NCBI GenBank assembly: GCA_049694275.1
Contig: JBAVQS010000026.1
Span: 1 to 12,825 of the forward strand
DNA from: JBAVQS01 sp049694275
GTDB lineage: Bacteria > Chloroflexota > Anaerolineae > UBA4142 > SHND01
Length of the DNA stretch: 12,825 nt
Direction: 5' to 3'
Position 1 is the stretch's first letter; each line of letters starts with the position of its first letter. Below the pieces are notes generated by a model. The model had not been told where the DNA came from. It did no database searches and saw nothing but the letters and a program-made list of their open reading frames with translations. Both the position numbers and the translations under genes were made by a program. Shown here in pieces: positions 1-6,329 of the stretch.

Positions 1-12
1 ATCCTGAAGGGG

Positions 13-1254
13 ATGAAGAAAACCCTTCGGATACCCCAGGCTCCGAGCGGGCCAATTCCGGAACTGACCGAATTTCTGGCTCGGTTCCAAGTGCACTTTA
101 AGCGCACAGAAAGTGAAATCGCCGCCGAGCGCTACCTGACCGGCCTGCTGACCGAGCACCCGAACAAGAATTGCGACACGTTGGCCGAGATCGTCCCCGG
201 TACCAGCGCGCAAAGCTTGCAAGGGCTGCTGACCAGCATGGTCTGGGATGAAGAGGACTTGAATCGGCAACGGGTCCAAGTGATGGCCGCCCTGCCGACC
301 GAAGGCGACGGCGTCATGATTTTCGATGACACGGGCTTTGCCAAGCAAGGCAAGGACTCGGTCGGTGTGAAACGCCAATATTCGGGCACGCTGGGCAAGG
401 TGGCGAATTGCCAAGTGACCGTCAACTGCACCTATGCCGAGCGCACGCTGGCCTGGCCCGTCGCGACCCGGCTGTATCTGCCGAAAGAATGGGCCACCGA
501 TGCGGGGCGCCGACAGAAGGCGCATATTCCAGACACAATCCCGTTTCAGACCAAAGCCGAGATTGCTTTGGAATTGTTGGACCAGGCGAACACCTGGGGC
601 GTGCGGCATCGCTGCGTGGCGGCGGATGCCGATTATGGCGATAATCCGCACTTTTTGGACGGGTTGGAGCAGCGCCACGCACGGTATGTCGTCGCCGTGC
701 GGGCCAATTTTCAAGTGAGCCTGGCGCGGGGGGCCGCGGCGACGGTCGAAGCGGCCCACGCGGTGATTCAGCGGCAACGCCCGAACCAGTGGACGACGAT
801 TCGCTGGAAGGAAGGCCCCACGGGCTGGCTGCGCGCCCGTTTCACGGCCATCCGCTGCTGGCGCGTGGATGGGCACGGCATCCGGCGGGTCGGTTGGCTG
901 ATCGGGCAATGTCCGGTCCGTGGCGAAACGGGCGACTGGAAATATGTGTGGAGCAACTTTCCACCCCAGACGCCCTTGGCCAAGATGGCGGAATACTTTC
1001 ATCGACGGCATTGGGTTGAACAATTTCACGAAGAGGCCAAGGGGGAGTTGGGCTGGGATCAATACCAGGGCCGCTTGTGGCATGGCTTTCATCGCCATGC
1101 CATCTTGACGCTGCTCACCTACAGTTTTTTGGTGTGGCGCGAATGGCAAGAACGACAAAACCGACCTCGGCGTGGGCGTCCGCGCGGGGCTTTTTCCCCC
1201 TCGGCCGGATCGGCGTCGCATCACCTTGCCGCAGCTCCATCGCCGATTGGCTGA
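13..1254 (+). CDS. IS701-family transposase, DDE type, C-terminus altered by a frameshift
   Basis: This is a cut-and-paste DDE transposase. The first acidic residue lies in FDDTGFAKQG (D105/D106), followed by the family signature of a GVKRQYSG stretch and RLYLPKEWA. The second lies in AADADYGDN (D205/D207). The third region is HWVEQFHEEAKGELGWDQY (E336 to E345), the usual IS701 spacing. The opening methionine has a purine-rich stretch directly against it (GAAGGGG, no spacer), and the frame is open to the window edge, so the true start may lie upstream. After RRGRPRG at about residue 393 the frame ends in a low-complexity tail of about 20 residues, whereas the frame shifted by one base gives a natural-looking C-terminus. 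The copy is therefore probably inactive, unless a +1 frameshift is programmed here or the base is a sequencing error. Confidence 0.9.
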   Translation: MKKTLRIPQAPSGPIPELTEFLARFQVHFKRTESEIAAERYLTGLLTEHPNKNCDTLAEIVPGTSAQSLQGLLTSMVWDEEDLNRQRVQVMAALPTEGDGVMIFDDTGFAKQGKDSVGVKRQYSGTLGKVANCQVTVNCTYAERTLAWPVATRLYLPKEWATDAGRRQKAHIPDTIPFQTKAEIALELLDQANTWGVRHRCVAADADYGDNPHFLDGLEQRHARYVVAVRANFQVSLARGAAATVEAAHAVIQRQRPNQWTTIRWKEGPTGWLRARFTAIRCWRVDGHGIRRVGWLIGQCPVRGETGDWKYVWSNFPPQTPLAKMAEYFHRRHWVEQFHEEAKGELGWDQYQGRLWHGFHRHAILTLLTYSFLVWREWQERQNRPRRGRPRGAFSPSAGSASHHLAAAPSPIG

Positions 1255-1330
1255 TTGGCTGCAAGCAGCTGCCATTCGCGAGTTGGTTGCCAAGAATCTC
1301 ATCGATCAGTTCTGCTCACGGTTGAAATGA
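1190..1330 (+). pseudogene. Displaced C-terminal segment of the IS701 transposase
   Basis: In the frame one base ahead of the transposase frame, bases 1205-1330 read PDRRRITLPQLHRRLADW and continue to FCSRLK and a TGA at 1328-1330. This looks like the normal Arg-rich, helical tail of IS701-type transposases. The switch point lies in or near the runs GGGG, TTTTT and CCCCC at 1186-1200. One extra base there, or two missing, explains the break. This feature is not an independent gene. Confidence 0.7.
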
Positions 1331-1350
1331 CAAAGTAGTACTAGGCGAGT

Positions 1351-1380
1351 TTGGGTATAATAGCAAAAGAATGATATACT
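1351..1380 (+). promoter_or_regulatory. Candidate promoter for the protease gene, beside the IS end
   Basis: A perfect TATAAT lies at 1356-1361, but its upstream partner is poor: TGACAA at 1328-1333 is 22 bases away. An alternative pair is TTGGGT at 1351-1356 and TATACT at 1375-1380 with an 18-base spacer. Either would give a leader of roughly 100 bases before the GTG at 1482. The boxes were found by eye, and sigma-factor preference in this organism is unknown. Confidence 0.4.
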
Positions 1381-1427
1381 GTCGTTGCGCCTTCTCATTC
1401 CAAGAATCAACAGAATCGCGGGATTGG

Positions 1428-1460
1428 AGCGGTCCGGCGCTAACTTGGTGCGGGGCCGCT
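1428..1460 (+). promoter_or_regulatory. Leader hairpin upstream of the protease start
   Basis: Arms 1428-1440 and 1448-1460 pair around a 7-base loop (1441-1447, TAACTTG). There are ten Watson-Crick pairs, two G-U pairs and one G-G mismatch. The structure ends 21 bases before the GTG start, just upstream of the ribosome-binding region. No run of T follows, so it is not a typical intrinsic terminator. It may modulate translation or mRNA stability. Confidence 0.4.
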
Positions 1461-1469
1461 CATGTAACT

Positions 1470-1484
1470 GGAGCTAAGGCTGTG
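1470..1484 (+). promoter_or_regulatory. Ribosome binding site and GTG start choice
   Basis: GGAG at 1470-1473, with a purine-rich AAGG at 1476-1479, precedes GTG at 1482-1484 with an 8-base spacer from GGAG. This start puts the first zinc-ribbon cysteine at residue 6, matching the ribbon positions at residues 3 to 10 in neighbouring proteins. The in-frame ATG at 1371 would add 37 unstructured residues encoded by the hairpin region and lacks a good binding site. Confidence 0.6.
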
Positions 1485-2600
1485 AGCATTTCTAATTGTC
1501 CACAATGCGGCACGCCCAATCGCGTCTCGGCGCGTTATTGCACTAATTGTCGCGCTCCGCTTTCCCTTCTGACTACCTTCAAGACCTGTCCACAGTGCCA
1601 TCGTCCTAACCGAATAGAAGCGCGATTCTGTGGAACCTGTGGACATGCCTTTTCTTTCCGCGGTCGATTCGACCATGTTTTCGCTTGGGTTTCCGCTCGT
1701 CTGCAGCGGCCGCTCATAACCGGCATCCCCAATCTGGCGTTGATCGCCATCGCGTTGTTTATGCTCTTTTTCGCAGGAGCGATCATTGTCGCCGTTGCGA
1801 ATCCCAGCGCGGGCACGCCGTCACCGACCCTGGTTGCCGTGCGGCTCTATACTCCGACCACAATCTCCGGTGCTCTGCCGGTTGTGCCTTCAAGCGCGCC
1901 TAGCCTTGCTCCGGTTAGTCCTCAAGCGACCGCCTCGACGATGGGTGGCCTGACCCGTGCCAAGCTGGCGACGGTTGCAATTATTGTCCCCGTCGAATCG
2001 GACCCGGGGCACATTGTCAGCGGTTCGGGGAGCATTATTACCCATGAAGGCCATATCCTCACCAATCGCCATCTCTTTTATGATGATACCGGAGCAGCCT
2101 ACAACAACCAGGGTGATATTTATATAGCCATTCTCACTCCGGATGATCTCAAAGGGGAGGCTCAAATACGGTATCGCGCAAAACCGGTTCAGATGATTCA
2201 AGCCGAAGATCTCGCATTGATTCGAATCACCTCGCTTGCTGATGGCAGTCCCTTGCCGTCTGACCTTGGCCTGAGTGTCATCCCGATTGGCGATTCCAAG
2301 CAGCTCGATTCCGGTGACGAGCTCACGATTCTCGGGTATCCAGGTCTCGGCGGGAACAGCCTGACCTTGACAAGCGGCAAGGTAGCGGGGTTTATCGAAG
2401 CGGAACATTGGATCAAAACGGATGCCGAGATCAACCCGGGCAACAGCGGTGGGCCGGCGCTAAACGCGGCGAACAAACAGATCGGAGTGGCTTCGGCTAC
2501 CAACACAGGCCAAAAGGTGACAGGAAAACTGGGGTTGATTCGCGATATTCTTTATGCGCAACCCTTGATCGAGCTTGCGCGGAGCGAGGCGGGAGAATGA
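1482..2600 (+). CDS. Membrane-anchored trypsin-like (S1C/HtrA-type) serine protease with two N-terminal zinc ribbons
   Basis: The protein has 372 residues. Residues 6-23 (C6, C9, C20, C23) and 36-53 (C36, C39, C50, C53) form two zinc ribbons. A hydrophobic segment at about 84-106 follows an Arg-containing stretch, which predicts a cytoplasmic N-terminus. A Ser/Thr/Pro/Ala-rich linker leads to an extracytoplasmic trypsin-fold domain (about 155-370). The catalytic triad is visible: H197 in LTNRHLF, D243 in AEDLALIRI and S322 in NPGNSGGPAL. No PDZ domain follows, unlike DegP/HtrA, so substrate choice must come from elsewhere. The ribbons resemble those of the downstream kinase and phosphatases, so the protease is probably part of the same system, either as output or as regulator of extracytoplasmic partners. 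Fold and active site are clear; substrate is unknown. Confidence 0.9.
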   Translation: MSISNCPQCGTPNRVSARYCTNCRAPLSLLTTFKTCPQCHRPNRIEARFCGTCGHAFSFRGRFDHVFAWVSARLQRPLITGIPNLALIAIALFMLFFAGAIIVAVANPSAGTPSPTLVAVRLYTPTTISGALPVVPSSAPSLAPVSPQATASTMGGLTRAKLATVAIIVPVESDPGHIVSGSGSIITHEGHILTNRHLFYDDTGAAYNNQGDIYIAILTPDDLKGEAQIRYRAKPVQMIQAEDLALIRITSLADGSPLPSDLGLSVIPIGDSKQLDSGDELTILGYPGLGGNSLTLTSGKVAGFIEAEHWIKTDAEINPGNSGGPALNAANKQIGVASATNTGQKVTGKLGLIRDILYAQPLIELARSEAGE

Positions 2601-2692
2601 GGCTGGACGGACGAAATCCATTGACAGAAAACAGGTCGATTTTCCATCAGATATAGAGTAGAGATTGTAGAATCTGGTCCTAGAGAAGCGGA
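2601..2692. promoter_or_regulatory. 92-base gap between protease and kinase genes, weak promoter candidate
   Basis: A consensus-like TTGACA lies at 2621-2626, but the best downstream A/T boxes (TATAGA at 2652-2657, TAGAAT at 2668-2673) are spaced 25 or more bases away, well beyond the usual 16-19. The kinase gene may have its own promoter here or may be read through from the protease gene. No convincing terminator is visible. Confidence 0.25.
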
Positions 2693-5500
2693 ATGCCAAC
2701 TTCACTCAAGCATGGGCAAATTCTCACAAGCCAAACCAGCAAATACCTCGTAATACGTGAGTTGAGCAGCAAAGGCGGATTTGGGGTTGTATATGAAGGC
2801 AAGGCAATTCCCAGCGGGCAGCCAATCGCCATCAAGCAGAATTGGACTGATAAGCGATCGCAGGGAGACCCGGGCTATCAGGAGTACTTGGGCATCCATA
2901 GTCAGTTCCAATTCGAAGCCGATACCCTCAAAAGTATCCAGCACCCTAACCTGGTCCGCTTTATTGACTATATTGACAATGCCGACGGACAGTTCATCGT
3001 CATGGAGTATATCGACGGGGACGACCTGCGCGATCTGGCCGCCAAGCAAAACCAGGGTTTCATCGAGACGCAGGTCCTTGACTGGGGCATCCAGCTCTGT
3101 GATGTCTTGCAGACCTTACACACCCATCAGCCCAAGATTATTCACCGCGATATCAAGCCCGATAACGTGCGAATTGACATGTCGGGGCGGCTTGTGCTCA
3201 TCGATCTGGGAATTGCCAAGGAAGAGCGTAGAGGTCAGGGTACCGTCCGATGGGCTCAGGCATATTCGGAAGGATTCTCGCCCAAAGAGCAGTATGCCCG
3301 ATTGGGAACCGACCAACGCACGGATATTTACGCTCTGGGAGCGACGCTCTATTTCCTGTTGATGACCAGAGCGCCGGATACCTGGCAGGCGCGTGAGGTC
3401 CAAAAAAGGGATCCCGATTTTTCGCACCATCAACCTCCGCTGGCACCCCAGACGGTCCGAGCACTTTGCAAAGCGCTCGCTTTAGAGAAAGCGGACCGCT
3501 TCCAGAGCGCCGCGGAAATGTCACAGGCACTGAAGGACGCGCGGCTCGCCCTGCAGGGTATTCGCTGTCCACAATGCGGCTATCTAAACCGGGCCGCCGC
3601 CAAGTTTTGCATCCGATGTGGATACCCGCTGGCTCAGGCCCTGCCAGGCGCGGTCTCCTGTCCCCATTGTGGGAACTTGAAGCGTCCATTCGCACATTAT
3701 TGCAGCCAGTGTGGCAAGGCGAGCGCTGTGGCGGCAGTGACGCCATTTATCCAATGTCCAGTTTGCAGCGCTGCGAACAAAGCACAAGCGAATTTTTGCC
3801 TGCGCTGCGGTCATCATTTTCAAGTTTCCAGTCTGGCGACGGGGATATGCCCGAATTGCAGGAACCCGATTACGCAGGGAATGATGATCTGCAGCAACTG
3901 CGGCTATGTCTCGCAACAAATCCCGGCTCCACAGCCGTCAATTCCGATTCAACAGCAACCAGTCTTGATCCCGCAGCCGCCAAATGCGATTCCAGTACAA
4001 CCGATTGTGATCCCACCGCAACCGGGACCAACGCCAGGCCGGCAAAGGGATCAAAGGCGAGCTGGATGGATCTTGACCGCCACGGGGCTGGCCGCGATCA
4101 TGCTGAGCATTTGGCAGAGTCTGAGCGCGCCTCTTATTCCGCTGACCCTTGTGGTGATGGCGCTCGGTGCCCTGAGCATCATCGCCGGAAGGGACCTGCT
4201 CGCCTTGGCGGAGGGCTGGAGACAATCTACGCCTAGGTGGTTGGATTTTGCGTTTGGGGATGCTACCCGCGGACGCCGGCTAGGCACAATCGCTGCGGTA
4301 TTATGGATCATCGTTGGGAGCGCGCTCGCCTGGTTATTGCTCCCCCTGGCACTTGTCGTGGGAATGGTCTTTGCTCTCAGCGACCTCCTCAGCCAGGATG
4401 TGGTAGAAAGAACCGGCGGGCGCTATAATCGTCCGGGCGGTCTCTCACTGATTGCCTGGCTACTCGTGTTTTCTGGCATAGGGACATTGCCCGGCGTCGG
4501 GTTGCTGATCCCAAAACAGTGGGCAAGGCCTACGGGCATCGCCGCGCTTGTACTAATCGGATTGGCAGCGTTGGCCGGGTTAATTGAGGGCATCATTACG
4601 CTCGCATCTCCGATGGTACCGACGGCTTGGACGGCCACTGTTCTCGGGGTGCCTGTGCAACCTCTGTGGTTGGGACTCGTGACTCTCTGCGCCGCGGCTC
4701 TGGGTGCAACCGTTGCGGGAATCTGGTATTTGCGGACAGTCCCGTTGAACACAAGTGTGAGTACGTTTGCGCGCGAACTGACCGTTGCCGGGTGGACCCT
4801 GATGTTGGCAAGCTGGCCGGTCATGCTCCTCTCTTTGATATGGGCGTTTGCTATGCCGATGGGTTTCCAAATCTTTCTGATTGGAGTCTTGATCGGGGCG
4901 CTCATGGTCTTGAGCGCGCGCGATCTGCTCAGCCTGAGTCCCCGGTGGGTCGCCCGGATCGCCTGGCTTAACGGCGACAAGAATAGAGGCCGGCAATTGG
5001 GGATGGGCGCGCTGTTGGGATTGGCCATCCTTTCGGCCGTCCTAGCCTGGCAAGTTTACCCGCTGGCTTTGCTTCTCATCGCGATTTTTGTGCTGCGAAC
5101 TCTGAGTGGCGCACAGATGGTCTATCTCACGCATGGGGATCATACAATACCGGAAGAACTGAAAATCCTCGGGTGGCTCCTGATTCCGACAGGACTGGGG
5201 ACCGCGACCGGGATATTGTTGCTACAACGGCGCCGCTGGGGGTGGCTGACCGCGCGGCCATTACTGGCCGTTCTCGCGCTCGGCGGGCTGGCCCTTGCGG
5301 CAATGGCCTGGCTGTCCGGAATTACCGGATCTCCTGGGACAGGCTGGCTGACTGAAACTTCATCCTTTCCCTTTGGATTTCCCGTTCGCTTTGCTGCACT
5401 GACTCTGGTATGCTGCGGTGTGGCGGCGACGGCGTCTTGTCTCGCCGGGTTGTATTATTTACAGACGCGCCTGGTAAAAAACGTGTTTCAGATACCATAA
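2693..5500 (+). CDS. Ser/Thr protein kinase with four zinc ribbons and a duplicated multi-pass membrane domain
   Basis: This Hanks-type kinase has 935 residues. The kinase domain spans about 15-275: glycine loop G28-G31 (KGGFGVVY), lysine K48 in AIKQNW, catalytic HRDIKPDN (H151, D153, N158), and DLG in place of DFG (D171). The activation segment ends in SEGFSPKEQY, as in other kinases of this style. The essential residues are all present, so it should be active. Residues 292-403 hold four consecutive C-x-x-C ... C-x-x-C zinc ribbons. A Pro/Gln/Ile-rich linker (about 408-455) leads to 12-14 hydrophobic segments from residue 459 to the end. The membrane part is an internal duplication of about 240 residues. 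The kinase and ribbons are expected in the cytoplasm. The ATG has only a weak binding site (AGAAGCGG). Ligand and function of the membrane part are unknown. Confidence 0.95.
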   Translation: MPTSLKHGQILTSQTSKYLVIRELSSKGGFGVVYEGKAIPSGQPIAIKQNWTDKRSQGDPGYQEYLGIHSQFQFEADTLKSIQHPNLVRFIDYIDNADGQFIVMEYIDGDDLRDLAAKQNQGFIETQVLDWGIQLCDVLQTLHTHQPKIIHRDIKPDNVRIDMSGRLVLIDLGIAKEERRGQGTVRWAQAYSEGFSPKEQYARLGTDQRTDIYALGATLYFLLMTRAPDTWQAREVQKRDPDFSHHQPPLAPQTVRALCKALALEKADRFQSAAEMSQALKDARLALQGIRCPQCGYLNRAAAKFCIRCGYPLAQALPGAVSCPHCGNLKRPFAHYCSQCGKASAVAAVTPFIQCPVCSAANKAQANFCLRCGHHFQVSSLATGICPNCRNPITQGMMICSNCGYVSQQIPAPQPSIPIQQQPVLIPQPPNAIPVQPIVIPPQPGPTPGRQRDQRRAGWILTATGLAAIMLSIWQSLSAPLIPLTLVVMALGALSIIAGRDLLALAEGWRQSTPRWLDFAFGDATRGRRLGTIAAVLWIIVGSALAWLLLPLALVVGMVFALSDLLSQDVVERTGGRYNRPGGLSLIAWLLVFSGIGTLPGVGLLIPKQWARPTGIAALVLIGLAALAGLIEGIITLASPMVPTAWTATVLGVPVQPLWLGLVTLCAAALGATVAGIWYLRTVPLNTSVSTFARELTVAGWTLMLASWPVMLLSLIWAFAMPMGFQIFLIGVLIGALMVLSARDLLSLSPRWVARIAWLNGDKNRGRQLGMGALLGLAILSAVLAWQVYPLALLLIAIFVLRTLSGAQMVYLTHGDHTIPEELKILGWLLIPTGLGTATGILLLQRRRWGWLTARPLLAVLALGGLALAAMAWLSGITGSPGTGWLTETSSFPFGFPVRFAALTLVCCGVAATASCLAGLYYLQTRLVKNVFQIP
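4067..5494 (+). repeat. Internal duplication of the kinase membrane module (protein level)
   Basis: Two halves of about 240 residues align: residues 459-700 (4067-4792) and 701-934 (4793-5494). Matching landmarks in order are GWILTATG / GWTLMLAS (W459/W701), RDLLALA / RDLLSLS (D501/D744), RGRRLG / RGRQLG (G527/G766), LAWLLLPLAL / LAWQVYPLAL and GIWYL / GLYYL (678/920). Offsets stay at 239-243 residues. The similarity is clear in protein but diverged, so the duplication is old. Each half holds six to seven hydrophobic segments. Confidence 0.75.
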
Positions 5501-5527
5501 TGAGAATATCCGATTGTATGTCATTAT
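5497..5527. repeat. Short inverted repeat in the kinase to thioredoxin-fold gene gap
   Basis: ATAATGA (5497-5503) and TCATTAT (5521-5527) are perfect 7-base inverted arms separated by 17 bases. The left arm overlaps the kinase stop codon, and the right arm lies a few bases before the strong GGAGGAGG ribosome binding site. It could be an operator half-site pair or a weak stem; A/T-rich arms of this length also arise by chance. Confidence 0.3.
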
Positions 5528-5545
5528 ACCCGGAGGAGGCGTGAG

Positions 5546-6304
5546 ATGAACTGCCCCAATTGTCAGATGTGGAACCGTCCCGGAGCAAAGGTGTGCAGCC
5601 GCTGTGGCTATAACCTGGTAGCAGGCGGACAAGCGCAGGGTGCCGTGCCTGGCGGAGGGTATGTCCCGCCCCCGCAACCTGCTCCACAAGGGGGTTATCC
5701 TCAACAGGGCGGCTATCCGCCGCAGGGGGGCGGGTACCCACAGCCGGGGCCGTGGCCAGGGCCAGCACGGGCTCCCTGGTACCGCCGCATCCCCTGGGGA
5801 ACTGTGGGCAGGGTAACCGGGCTTCTGCTGATTGGTTTTGCCCTGGGCCTGGCTGCCGGCTGGCTCCTCTTTGGCCAGAGCGGGGCAAGCGGGGCGAGCA
5901 CGACTGATTTGCCTGACCTGAAACTGAAGGATGTCGACAACAAGGATCGGGATTTTGCGTCGCTCGCCAAAGACAAGCCGGCAGTGCTCGCGTTCTGGGT
6001 AAGCGATCTGGGCCAGGACGCGCAAATAGACACACTGCAAAAACTGGCGAGCGCCAACAAGATCGTGGCCGTTGTCGTGGACCCTGACGAGTCGCGCACC
6101 AAGGTGGGCAACTATGTCAAGAGCAAAAAATGGGACAAGGTTATCTTTTTGATTGATACAGACGGAGCTGCCAAGCAGCGACTGGGAGTATCAAGCCTGC
6201 CTACCTATTGGCTGTTTACCAAGGACGGGACAAAAGCTGCGGCGCTTGACAAGGTTGCGCCTGACGAACTGGAAACGGATATCACCAACCAGATCTTGAA
6301 ATAA
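5546..6304 (+). CDS. Zinc ribbon / TM / thioredoxin-fold protein lacking the CxxC motif
   Basis: The protein has 252 residues and starts at an ATG with a strong binding site (GGAGGAGG at 5532-5539, 6-base spacer). A zinc ribbon (C3, C6, C17, C20) is followed by a Gly/Pro/Gln/Tyr-rich stretch with repeated GGYPQ-type units (about 32-70). One TM segment (about 87-110) is preceded by Arg residues, predicting N-in topology. The C-terminal domain (about 120-252) resembles TlpA/AhpC-type thioredoxin-fold proteins: LPDLKLKDVD, AVLAFWVSDLGQDA, VDPDESRTKV and the cis-proline loop SSLPTYWLF (P219). Where a resolving FWxxWCxxC would stand, L155 and D158 replace the cysteines, so thiol-disulfide chemistry is unlikely. 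It may be an extracytoplasmic binding or scaffolding domain. It begins the compact gene run that follows the kinase. Confidence 0.85.
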   Translation: MNCPNCQMWNRPGAKVCSRCGYNLVAGGQAQGAVPGGGYVPPPQPAPQGGYPQQGGYPPQGGGYPQPGPWPGPARAPWYRRIPWGTVGRVTGLLLIGFALGLAAGWLLFGQSGASGASTTDLPDLKLKDVDNKDRDFASLAKDKPAVLAFWVSDLGQDAQIDTLQKLASANKIVAVVVDPDESRTKVGNYVKSKKWDKVIFLIDTDGAAKQRLGVSSLPTYWLFTKDGTKAAALDKVAPDELETDITNQILK

Positions 6305-6329
6305 GAGCTAAGGAAACGGGGAGGGCAAA

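Larger units (their letters stand above)
1..1344 (+). mobile_element. IS701-family insertion sequence, right part (left end outside window)
   Basis: The segment is nearly filled by an IS701-type transposase gene reading towards the right end of the element. The left terminus is not in the window, so the inverted repeats cannot be paired. The right boundary is an estimate: the ancestral transposase frame stops at 1330, and a CTAG tetranucleotide lies at 1341-1344. CTAG fits the YTAR-type target described for this family. The adjoining sequence at 1345-1361 already looks like promoter DNA of the next gene. Boundary confidence is low; presence of the element is secure from the transposase. Confidence 0.6.

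Noticed and set aside
1371..1481. Upstream ATG extending the protease by 37 residues
   Set aside because: The extension runs through a strong hairpin and has no good ribosome binding site; the GTG at 1482 has one and aligns the zinc ribbon with neighbouring proteins.
1890..2408. A 172-codon minus-strand frame opposite the protease
   Set aside because: It covers the region coding the catalytic His and Asp on the other strand and resembles no known protein.
2621..2657. Consensus-like TTGACA as a firm promoter for the kinase gene
   Set aside because: No -10 box stands at 16-19 bases; the nearest TATA-like hexamer is 25 bases away, so it was kept only as a weak candidate.
3466..4236. A 256-codon frame inside the kinase gene on the + strand
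   Set aside because: It overlaps the zinc-ribbon array of the kinase, whose own frame carries eight regularly spaced C-x-x-C motifs. The alternative frame has no recognisable domain.
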